Positions 1 through 11,400 of a stretch of DNA of 64,000 nt are shown piece by piece. The notes under the pieces were generated by a model. That model saw nothing but the letters and a program-made list of their open reading frames with translations, had not been told where the DNA came from and did no database searches. The DNA lies in assembly GCA_028564675.1 (NCBI GenBank), contig JAOVVO010000078.1, positions 62,001 through 126,000 of the forward strand, written 5' to 3'. How positions within the stretch are numbered: position 1 is the stretch's first letter; every line of letters begins with the position of its first letter. Source of the DNA: Onchocerca lupi (lineage: Eukaryota; Nematoda; Chromadorea; Rhabditida; Onchocercidae). Made by a program: the position numbers and the translations under genes.

Positions 1-3000
1 TACCTGTATATGAAAGTCCGGAGTTTTAAATCATCTTTCTTGAGTGCATTTCGATGTGCTAGATTCGTTATCGAAGTAGCTATAAAATTGAGGAAATTTA
101 CAGAAGCATCTAAATTAAAGTGTAATCATATTGTTCACCTGAATTTCATCAAATAAGTTCCGAAAAAATTACATTTTTTCGATTGGCTTGTCTGTTAAGC
201 AATAATTCTAAGCAAATCATGATGGAAGACTGGGACTTTTGATGGATTGATAGGTGTATTCATTCAATTCAGATTAGGTAAATTTATACACAAATTTGAC
301 TGCAAATAATTTTGCTAGCAATAGCCAACTGATCGATTTTACTGTCATGCCGTTTTTACTTCATTCAATAAATGGTATTTAGTTTTTTCTTGTTTTCGAT
401 TAGTGAAACTCGAAAGGTTTTGCTGTTGTATTCACTCAGTTCACATGTAATTATAATATGTGCATGTGAGTGTGAATATCTAAATGATACTGAGCCGATG
501 TTTGTGTTTCTTATTCAGGAAGAAGTTATTTTACTGGAAATTACAATAGCAACTGTCTTCGAACAATTCTTATTCTTCTCATCTAAACAGTTTTAAATTG
601 GCCATTCTGAGAATATCAAGCAAAATCACTAAACAAAAAAAAGTTATACTATATATATGTACGTTAAACCCAGTTCTCCTGAGAAAAAAGTATAATCAGC
701 AAATTTTAGTAATTTTGATGAGTTATTCCAAATTTTTTCAAACAAGTTAGATATGGGAGCATTCCTCACTTCTCAGAACTTTATTGTGAGGCACTCATTG
801 CCATGTGTAGCTTCGAGAAAACTTTGATTTCAAAGACTTAATCATGTTTTCATCAATCCACAAATTGCATGATCCGCCATTTGCTCAAAAAAGTTGATAT
901 CTTTCGTCATTTCTCAACTTCGAATTTTTTCTCCATTTTTCAAATTCGAAACATTAGTGTGAACGATTGGTTATTAAGCAAGATTGGAAATTAAGCTGGA
1001 AAAAAAGGGCTTTTGACATGAGCATAATGACCAAAAACTTCTACTATCATTTTGAAAACTATTTTCTAATTATAATATTTCTTAAAAGTTATTTTAATGA
1101 ATGCAAAATATCGAACTGTTAGTAAGGAGATGTATTAGGACGATTAGAATGCAACATATTTTTGCAGTAGTTCAAATTAATTAACAATAGTAGCATTTGT
1201 ACTTTTATCAGTAACCATCCATACTCAAAATAGCATTAATTTATCTTGCTCTGTCATTTTGAAAAGTTCATAGAGGTTTCTGCAAAATCAATCTCCTTTC
1301 GGATGGATGAATAGCAGAATAAATTTTATCATTCCATTACATGAAATTGTTTGATAGCAAGTGTGGTCCATTCCATAATATAGATTTAAAATTTTTGAAT
1401 TTTGAAATAGAAAACTTATTTCATTTGATGAAGTAGATATTGGATTTTTTTAAACGAAGCAGGTATTGGATTGCCCACATTGCACTCAGGTTTTCATTAG
1501 TTAAAATGGTAATTTGAAATAAGTGATGCATTTTTATAAGATTGTAAGAACTTTATGCAAGTATTTCTTCAGAAAGGAAAAATCATATTTTCTCCTATTA
1601 AATATCTTATAAAAGTGGGCGAAAAGTTTCTCTAAATATCATTTGAAAGAAAAAATTTCTGCAACAAAATTAATAAAGTTGACGATGGATGCAATCGATT
1701 GGTATGGGATAGTGAAGTTTAATTTTGAACTGACGTCAGCAAATGAATTCTCATACTGCTATGAAACAAATGTATAAATTTCAAATTATTTTTAAATAAA
1801 TTAATCTGAATTTTCAAATCTGACCGAAAATTTAATTTTAAATTTCTTTGTCAATCTAAATGCTTGAAAAAATCTCTTCCTATAAAACATGTATATTTAT
1901 TATTTATATAAAAAATTTCTATACTTAATTTCGTATTAAAATAAACTTTCCGGTTAAGTCCCAGTAAGACGAATAAATATGCATGCATTCCTGTATTGAT
2001 GATTTGGTCGTCTACTACTTTTAATAAATTTATGATTTCTTCCAGGATAGTTCAGTTAACAGTAACTGGTTGATGCATATCAGTTTGGATTTCTGTATTA
2101 TTTTAAATGGCCTCCGTAATATCTGATTTTGTCACAAAAAAGAGAAGAAACAATATGAACTTCTTTTTTTTGTCAACACAGAAGAACGTGAATTCTTTCA
2201 AATGAAAAATTACGAATTGAGAGTTAATTTTCTGCTAAAAGAGTCTGGAAGATACCCAAGGATTTGAAGAAAGGAATTGAGATTGAATTTTCAAAAAGTA
2301 TGCAACTTTTATCAACACTGTAGAAAAGCATCGCACAAATTGTAAACATGACAAATATTATTGTAAACATTATTATTATTCCACGCCATGCAATTATCAA
2401 TTGTTTATGAAATAATAAGTGGTTATTCTACATTTCGTTTTCTCTAGATAATATTAAATAGTAGCATGACAATTGGCATCGATTATCTCTCATAATTTGT
2501 GAAGCTTTTATCATTCCTGACGAAATTGATAAGGAAATCTTTCAGCAAGAGTAAGCGTTTCTTAAAAAAAGATTTTTATTTCTTTTTGTCCACATCTACA
2601 GGACATTTATCTTAGTAATTAGTGGAATAAATTTCAATTTACTTAATACCCTTTTTTTTTGTTTTTTTGTTTTTTTTTTTTTTTGGTTCAATCAAATGCA
2701 TCGATAATGTTTAAAAATATTCGACAGGAAGCATCATAATTTTTATCCAGCCTGAAGGCATCGATTTATTTGCATCCAGATTTTTATATTATAGATAGAT
2801 TATTTTAATTCCTTGAATATTCATCAATACAAATTTCGAAATTCCTAATAAATTATAACATTTGTCTTCTTTTGCTGCTTTAACAGTCATTGGTAGAGAC
2901 ATAGAATTCAATTTCTTAGTTGTTTTTCTGCTAAACAAAAAGCAAATTTAAATTCTAATTAGACTTATAATCACATAAAATGTCAATACATCCCAAGTTT

Positions 3001-3483
3001 TATGTCCATCGGCTGATGATGTTTTCATTCTTAGCATGACGATATTACTATCACCAAAATTTTGCGTTTAGTGAAAACCTTCTAGAACATATTTTTCAGG
3101 ATAATATTTCATACATCTCAATTAAAATTTTGAAATATTGCTCAAAATTTACAAATTGAACATTTCGCATCACTCTAACCTGCAAATATCTCGTGCCATT
3201 GCCTGCAATGAGGATGGGCTTTATTGGTAGTACTGCAGTTTATGAATGAGTGCAGGATTATAAGAGATTCATCATTCCATTTTCAATTGTAGACATCATA
3301 ATATGACAATTAGCAAAATGTTGATTGAAGCACAGATAGCATATATGCTGTAAGAGAAATTAGTCAGCTTCAAATATTCCGTAAGGAATCCAGTTGTTGG
3401 ATTCTTGTCCATATTCCAGATTTTATAATATTGACAAATTGTTGAGGAGAAAAAACAGATTATTCATTAAAATTATTGCATTC
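1..3483. other. Intergenic, no gene recognised
   Basis: This AT-rich stretch has only short open frames, none with recognisable protein sequence or a convincing series of splice sites. It holds homopolymer T runs around 2650-2685. Upstream exons of the globin gene could lie here but I could not identify any. Confidence 0.5.
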
Positions 3484-6400
3484 ATGCAAGCATACATTTT
3501 CAGGAAGGCTGTCAGGCAGAAGACAGATTCCTCATTACCAGAAGAAACCGAAACAGATTTAAACTTAAACGATCATAAAATACCATCTTATTTACGTCGA
3601 TCATCCAGTATGCCAAGTGTATCCGATGCTATCATCAGTAAGTGGTCGTTCTAAGTGCTTTTCAAAAGCAGAAATGATTGAAAAAATCAATTTTTAGAAA
3701 TTCACTTCATTGATACTTCTGTTTGTTTCAATAATTTTCCCATCTTACAACTGCTTTGCAGGACCGATTTTAAAACATTATGATTACAATTCAAGACTGA
3801 ACCGACTCCAGAAACGATTTCTTCGCTTTACATGGCATCGTTTGCAAACTAAGAATGGTGGAAAACGAGTTGAAAATGTTTTCGAAGAAGTTGTTCATAT
3901 CAGATATCTTTATGAGCTTCTTAATTATTTTAATCTAAGTTTTTAATGATTCAAGAATAATTGAATATAATCTCAGGTAAGTTGGGACTTGGGAAGATAA
4001 AGTATCTCTTGGTTACTTGCTTGATAAATAAAATACTAAGATAGCAAGCAATCAATAGATAACGCCGATATGCATTCATTTGCATATGAATTTAACTTTT
4101 CAATATTGAAATTAGTGCTCATTAAATGATTAATTGCAAAATTTCGGTATTTGACTGGCTTTAATTTTACTGCAGTTTTAGAAAATTTCTATCAACTCTA
4201 CTTCAATTGACCCATCTTCTTCCCTCGTTTGACATCTCTAGCATTTGATTTTATTTAGAAACTTGAAATGTATCTGAAATTCAAAGTATAAAGAAATGAA
4301 TCGAGCTTGTTTAGGTGTATGATCGTCTTCTACGGCAGTTACCTGGAACTTGGGAAATGTTTACAACACGAACCTTCTTGTCTGCAATGTCACGCAGTGA
4401 AACGGCTACAGTAAGGGATCATGCGAAGGTAAGCTTCAATTTAGAGTAGATAAAATAAAATCAAGTTCATTCTTTCTATGGTGGACATAGGCAGCAGTGA
4501 TAAGACTATTTTTTTACGGACGTACTGCACAAAAAAGAGCGATTATAGGAGACAGTCAAATTGATCGATCATGCGATTAAGAATCTGGAAGCAAGCGACA
4601 AAAATAGAAGCGATACGGGCAGTGATTACGATCCTTTCTTGCTCGGTGACTTCAGTTTTAGTTTAAATCCGAAATTTTACACTGCAATAATTATTGCCTT
4701 GTAGTAGAATGGATTTGCATTCTTTTACTCAAGTTATCAGGAAATGCAAAATTTAATGAATGAAAAATAAAATTATGAATGCTGACTTGATAAATTACGA
4801 AAACCAAAGCATCAGAATTAGTTACTGTCAGAATAATAAATGCAAAACGAGTTTAAAAAAATGGTTTAAAATTAATTTTATAAAAGATTATTTTTAAATT
4901 GTTCGTAAAATAGTTAATAGAAAACATTATTTCCAACACATTATTTATTTAGCGGTTTTAGAACTTGGCTTGCTTGTAGGCAAAGCACATGGTAGACTTC
5001 GACCACATGGTTTCACAGGAAATTATTGGGAGAAACTTGGCGAAATTATGGTTGATGTAGTGCTGGTGCAGGAAGCTGTTCGAGATTTACCTGGTGCCGG
5101 CCAAGCATGGGTTATATTCACTGCATGTCTTGTTGACCAGGTCGCGTGTGTTTTATTTGGCATTTCAATAAGTGATTAATTTTTGTTACAGCAGTCTATA
5201 CATTGGAAAGATTCAAGAACCTATTTCTTAAGCAATGTCTTTGATGAATTAAAAAATTAAACAAAAAGGCAAGAATTTAGTAAAAGTTAGTTAACTGAAA
5301 AAATTAAAGGCAAGCATTTGGCAAAAGTTAATTAATTGAAAATTAAGATTAAATTAAATTAAAAAATTAATTAAAATTAATTGAAATTGAAAAATTAAAA
5401 GCAATGAGTAATGAAAATTGGGCGCCTGTTACAGAAGAAGATTGCTTCTATTAATATAATGAAAACTTTTTCTTATTACTGATACAGCTAAGAGCCGGAT
5501 TCGATGAAAGCAAGAGCGGTTTGACTGGAATGTTCTCCCAGAAGTTTAGTTGTGGTACGAGCGCAGAACGGGGCAGGTCAGACAATGCGGGCGATCTCCA
5601 TCAACATATATTTCCTTTCACTGATACAGCTTGTTACCCATCAGCGAGTCATGTTCGTTTTCTCTAAATATTCAAATGAAAAAAAAAAAGAAAAAAAGGA
5701 ACTGAAACTTTTCCAGAATAACACTGATGGGAAACCATGGATAGAATGCTTCGAAGGACTGCCAATTTATCTTAACCGTTGTTGGAGTATATCTTTAGTA
5801 TAGTCTTCGAATCTCAATAATTAAATCTGGCACTATTTGGAGTGAAAAATATTTTTTTTTCAAGTTCATCGTTTTAATTCAGTGTCACATCAATCACCCG
5901 ATCGCGCCAAAATATGATTCGACAATGATACCGAAAAGAAGTCCAAGCATTTTTGATTCAGATATGTTGCAGAAGGATGGAGGACGAAATTATCCCTTAC
6001 CAGAACATGATTGTTCAACATTGCGAAGTAGACGAAAGAGTTCAACGCGTATCGTGGAAGCCAGAAAATGTTCTAGAAGTCTATATTACAGCAGTAATTC
6101 GCCGCAGAACTTTTCATCCGTTTATAAAGTATATTTCCATATTTTTTAAATAAGTTAAAAAAATAACTCAAATTTCGTGTTACTTAGTAATGTTAGTTCA
6201 GCTGTACGATAAAATTATGATTGATGACATTAACTGTAAGCAAACTATTGATAATTTTAACTTCGTTGTTCTTGAAATTTGTAGATTTTTAACTTTTTAA
6301 GTTTTCAAATAAATTTTAAACTAAAAACGTCATAAATATAATGGTTTTTCAAGTTACATATATAAATGTAATCTTAAAATTCAAATTAAGTAATCAAAAA

Positions 6401-6492
6401 ATACTATTTCGTTTCAGAACTCCGGTAATACTCAAGTACTGTATCCAGAATCAGTCGAGGAACCATGCAATGATAAACATACGTACTTATGA
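3484..6492 (+). CDS. Globin-domain protein with long C-terminal tail
   Basis: Putative heme-binding nematode globin. Proposed exons are 3484-3637, 3762-3889, 4315-4428, 4552-4645, 4953-5140, 5488-5652, 5883-6128 and 6418-6492; all phases match and give 387 residues. The globin fold spans about residues 50-230. Helix A reads RLNRLQKRFLRFTWHRL, the C/CD region YDRLLRQLPGTWEMFTTRTF, and helix E begins RDHAKTVKLIDHAI with a possible distal His. Helix F holds LELGLLVGKAHGRL, whose His fits the proximal F8 ligand, followed by YWEKLGEIMVDVV and AWVIFTACLVDQ. The last about 160 residues are low complexity, rich in Ser, Arg and Asp. Nematodes carry many divergent globins with terminal extensions, so no symbol is assigned. 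The start is uncertain: an acceptor-like ttttcag at 3497-3503 suggests the first coding exon may lie upstream. The donors at 3890 and 5141 are weak. Exons 1-6 are firmer than the tail. Confidence 0.78.
5717..5803 (+). other. Possible alternative terminal exon of the globin gene
   Basis: A good acceptor (cttttccag) opens a phase-0 frame of 28 codons beginning NNTDGKPWIECFEGL and ending at a stop. The preceding globin exon (5488-5652) also ends in phase 0, so this could be an alternative last exon replacing 5883-6492. It was left out of the main model because the downstream exons also keep frame. Confidence 0.3.
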
Positions 6493-6691
6493 AAAATAAT
6501 TTATTGTAATTGGAATATTATTATCTTATTATAAAATTAATTTTAGATTAGTATTTGCACAGCAGCAGAAAGACTTTTAAGAAAGAAAAGTGAATATTAT
6601 GTATGAATCATCAGCACCACAATAAGAATTCTATTACTTTAATTACGCCCAAAGATTATAAAGCAAACAAAGATATAGCAAACATATGGTC

Positions 6692-6697
6692 AATAAA
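6692..6697 (+). terminator. Candidate poly(A) signal of the globin gene
   Basis: A canonical AATAAA lies 200 bases after the proposed globin stop codon at 6490-6492. No later coding exon in the same direction intervenes. Confidence 0.45.
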
Positions 6698-6699
6698 GT

Positions 6700-8491
6700 T
6701 TAATAAGAAATTCAAAACAGCAATTCAGTCTCAGAATTGTGTTGTTTAAACAAAAGACGATCTGAAATAAATTTTGTTCTCGATTTCCATTTTCTCTCTT
6801 CTTTTTTTTAAACTTCTAATCTTCTCAATTTTTATTCCTTATTCTTTAAAGTCAATTTTAAGTCAAACCTTTGAAAAAGTTATCGTATCGATATCAAGGA
6901 AGAAACAATGAGAAAATCTGTAGCATTCTTCTTTCAAACAGTTTTCGCCGTAATTTAAGATAATAAGCAAAAAGATTAAAAGACCAGCAACATTTCAAAA
7001 ATGCTCTGGAGAAAAAAATGAGAGAAAATGAGAAAAAGAAAATCTTTTTCTGAATTCGCAAAGTAAATCAAATGGTTTCGAACACAAGAAGAAAGAAAAT
7101 ACATTTAAAAATATGAAAAATGTAAGGAGAAATACCGCATAACACGAAATTATAATAAGATTGAATTTCAAAAGACATCAAGCAGCATCATTTCATCCAA
7201 TGCATCGGTAAATAAATTAATTCGCTGATCTTTTAATACATCCATTCATCTGAATTAACGGTGAGCAGAAATCCCAACTCATCGTATTATTAATCAAAGA
7301 GCACCGATCTGTGAAAATGATATGAATGATACATAGAATGACATTATCTTTAATTTGACTTATATAAAATATCATTTTGATCGCATATTTCATAAAATAC
7401 GTTATCATTCGTCAACTAAATTGCTAACAAAGTAGAGATTAATCTATTTTTCTACTAATCTATTCTTAAACTTCTCGCATTTCGCGTCAAAATTGCATGA
7501 TATTGCAACATAATTTTTCATAGCCTTTACTTATTGCATGAAGCAAAAAATGCAATTCTAAATTGAAAATTATTCAGTATCAATGGTGATTATGTATTCG
7601 ATTAGTTTCATTTTTCATCCCTTCGGAGTCTTCATAAATTCGGTAACAGTCTTCGAAAAATGGAATATATCTTATATATTCCATTTTTCGAAGAATCATA
7701 TTCTTAGATCATGAATTATAAAGAGTAGAAACGTTATCATTTGATAGAGCAAAAAGTGTCAAAAAAGGAGCAAAAATCCTTCCGAAATGCTTGAAAAGAT
7801 AATTAGCTTTGACAAAACGATAAACTTCTATGGCAGATGTTCTACTAAAAGCCTAACATTGAAGTGCATATTTCGAATCATCAAAGGTAAAAATCTGCAA
7901 TGGTTTTGATAAACTTATGGTAACCAGTCTTTCAATTACATCACAACAAAGAGATGAAGTTGAAGAAAAACAATAGTGCAATATCCATAAACAGAAATAT
8001 CAATTTCTTGAGCTAAAAAGGAAAAAAAAAAAAAAAAAAACAAAGACAATCAATAAGTCTATTTCTAAATTTATGCACCTTTTGGAGGTTCTGAAAAATT
8101 CCTGCAATGCTTGGTGTTTACGGATGAAATTGTCAAAATGATGTCATCCAAAGTTTTCTCATTCCTCCTTTTAACATCATAGCTAGCATGAATGAACATG
8201 AAATAGGGCTATTTTAGAAACTCAGTGCGGATATATGGCTAGTGTACTGCTTTTTATAATATTCATTCACAATAAATCCGGATGACCTGAAATGGTAGAA
8301 TTGAATGAATAATTTTTAAAAATAAGATGTTCGCTAAATTACAAGAACCTTGACCAAAGTTTAATTCTTTCCTAATTGTCTCCTCTGTTTGCTGATTTGA
8401 CCACTGAACCATTTCTAGATTGGCTAATTAGAAAATATCCCATGTAATTAAGCCGTCGTGGTAAATGTTGATCCACATAAATTTAATCTAA
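6700..8491. other. Intergenic between globin and cuticlin-like genes
   Basis: Here the 3' ends of the plus-strand globin gene and the minus-strand ZP gene converge. The 3' UTR of the ZP gene must start here. No coding region is supported. A near-perfect hairpin at 7650-7694 and an A run at about 8023-8040 are the visible features. Confidence 0.5.
7650..7694. repeat. Perfect 20-bp-arm hairpin
   Basis: The arm tcttcgaaaaatggaatata at 7650-7669 is followed by a 5-base spacer and its exact reverse complement at 7675-7694. It lies in the convergent intergenic region. Confidence 0.9.
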
Positions 8492-11400
8492 TTAATTTGT
8501 GATCTTAGAAACCAACCTGAGCCACCTATGCATAAGCCATATAGAACTTGCAGTTAGAGCTAGCAGTGCAACAAACATAACACATATGAGTATTGCGAAT
8601 AACGCATTACTTACACACACTTCCGGCATGTTTTGCCTCAACCGGTTATTATATTCATCTGAAAATTTTTAATTTTAATTAATTGGTTTAAGTTTTAGTA
8701 ATTAAATATAGTACGAATATACAAAATTTGCTAAAAAATCGATTACATAATAAAGAAATTTTTTTAAAAAATTGACAAAGTACATAAATGAGAAAATAAA
8801 AATTACTTGAAATACATATGTATTCTTGCCTGTAATAGCTAGACTATTTCTATTTTCATAAAAATTACATGTGAAAGCTGAAAAGACTAATTTCCGCGAA
8901 ATTGCGAAAAAAAAAATTAAATTTACAACCTGCATCTTCATCACCAGCATCCAGCACATAAACAGGCTGTGATATTAAATCGGCATCAACCGTGTACTTC
9001 GATCTCTCAGATACTGATGATCGTATTCGGCGATGCTTTTTAGATTGAATCTATAACCTTAACAAACGTAGTATCTTAATTACTATATCGAAAAAAAAAA
9101 TTGATCAAAATGTTCTTCAAAATTTTCAAATTCGGAGGCTTAATTCCGCTTTAATTCCATTTTGTTCATACTTTTCAATCATTTTCTTAGTGAATAGCAA
9201 TTCTCAATGAAATTTTAGATTCATGCATCAAGATTATTGGAAGTTTCAAAAGATTTAGAACATAAATATGACGAAATTTTTTAATTAGACTTACTACTTA
9301 CGAATTATTATTTCCGAATTTTAAAATCGTAAGTGAATAATTAACTTTATGCAACAAGCAAAACCTGTCAACTCACATTAGTGATATTACTCATTTTTGG
9401 TGCATGAACACGCATCGATTCATCTGTTGTTACAAAAAAGTCGTTTCTTTGTTGCTTCTCACCGAAACACATCGGCGGCTATAAGTTCGGATTTTTTTTT
9501 TTTTTTTCTACAAAAAACAAAAAGTATAAAGGCTGCAAAGACGTATACTTAATGTCAGTCATGAAACATTCGATGTGTCTTCCCTTAAATGTAATCTGAA
9601 ATAATAAAAGAAGCATGCAGTGAAATATTATTTTAGAGACGAAAAAATTGTAAAAACCTGACGTCAGATCCTTTAATTGAATGTGTTCAGCATATAAACA
9701 AGTAAACAAATGACTTACAGTAATACCAACACAGCCACCAGCATCTTTAACGCATAGACGAATTTGGCACTGGAATCGAACGATTACTCGATCAGCGAAT
9801 TTGAATACTAACGATTCGCGATATGCCATGTTCAAAGATTCAACATATGTGGGATCACCCAAAATCGTCCGATCTGTATGGCACCTGAAATATTAATCCG
9901 AAATTTTGGATTCGGTATATGTCAGATATAGAATCTAACGGCAAGGAATAGCAGGAAATATTGTCTCTATTGTCTCTTTTTCGGATTTTCCATTTCGATT
10001 AACTGATTTCATAAGAGGTACCCGTTTTCATCAATGACAATTTGCTTTTCCCCTTGTCCGTCTTCCACATAGCAATTATACACCAGCAAACCATAAACAT
10101 CTGAAATACATGATTTGAAAGAATTAAAAATTCTCCGCATTTGAGCAAAAAAAAAAAAAAAAAGGAAAAAAAAAATCATACCAGATGAACATTCCCATCG
10201 ATGAACGATTTGGTCACCAACTCTTGCGTACTTCAATACTGGTCCGTCGATTTCATCCTTGCGAATCGTATAGATGCAGTTTGGAAATGGATATTCGTAT
10301 TCCAGTGCTTGTGTCGCTATTGCACTGCATGGAATCATTATGAAATTTTGCGAAATTTGAACTACTTTGGTGCAAAGAGTTTCCGAAATTTCAATTGAAA
10401 AGTTTTTTTAACTTGAAATTTTTACTTCAAAATAATCGAATCGAAAGTCTTGCAATGACAAAATAAATAAGTAAACATAATATCAATTTCACAAATATTT
10501 TCTACATGTGTTTCTAACGCGTTGCAGCATAGTCATCTAAGTTAACCGATCTCTCCACATTCCACCCAACTCCATAATGTCTCAATTGAAATAATGTCTG
10601 GAAATTGTGGAATTGTGTTAAGTAAGAAACGGATAAGATTGCAGTCTCATGCTAAATGACGGAAGACAAACCTCACTTCTATCCCGGACGTAACCACACG
10701 TACAACTTCTCGATACATGCATCTGATGTGAAAAGCTCGGTCAAGTTTCGTTATAAATAACTGAAATTAGCAATATTGCACAAATTTTGCATCAAACAAA
10801 AAGGAGAAAAGTTCGCCTATCAACTCTAAGGCTCTATTTAGAGTTCAAAGTCAAGCACTAAAGACCCTAAATTCCAATCCGAAATATTCGTGAGAACATT
10901 TAGAATTGTCGGAACAACCGAACAATACCAGAGAATGAATCCTTTATCCTTGACTCAAATGATTTGTAATTCTTTTGAATTTGTTGATTCATTTCTTTGT
11001 TCTTAAATGACTTTGTAACCTTTAGCTATGACAATGTAGATCGTGCTAACAAAAGCGCACTTCATGCGCTATCAAAAGCGCCCTCCTCTATCATTTTAGA
11101 CGAGAGTCATCAACGGGCTCGGGTGCATCCTACGGCTATTTAAATTTTCCTTTGTTTCGTTAACCCGGTTTATATATGATTAAATTTACTATTAAATTTG
11201 TTTTATTGGTATGAGTGGTTTATAACTGTCGCTTGTCTTGTCATGTTATTAAATTTTTTGTAATAAAGGTTGGTTTAAGATTCGGTTGTGCTAGAAATCA
11301 ATTTTTCCGACAAGAACAATAATATTCCTTCTATTTTGTCTCTCATTATTCTTTCTCACTTTTTTTGCCTTCACTTTTCTTTTTTTTTTCCTTCCCCATC

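Noticed and set aside
372..596. 74-codon plus-strand frame near the left edge
   Set aside because: AT-driven hydrophobic sequence without splice partners or a recognisable domain.
9541..9600. Minus-strand frame ITFKGRHIECF as a cuticlin exon
   Set aside because: Exon 9719-9884 ends in phase 0 and joins 9478 directly, giving the family-typical GITPPMC; the extra piece is unnecessary.
10505..10607. Extra minus-strand exon in the cuticlin-like gene after a ttccag acceptor
   Set aside because: The preceding exon ends in phase 2 and joins directly to 10324 to give the expected ALEYEYPFPNC sequence; inserting this piece meets a stop in the required frame.
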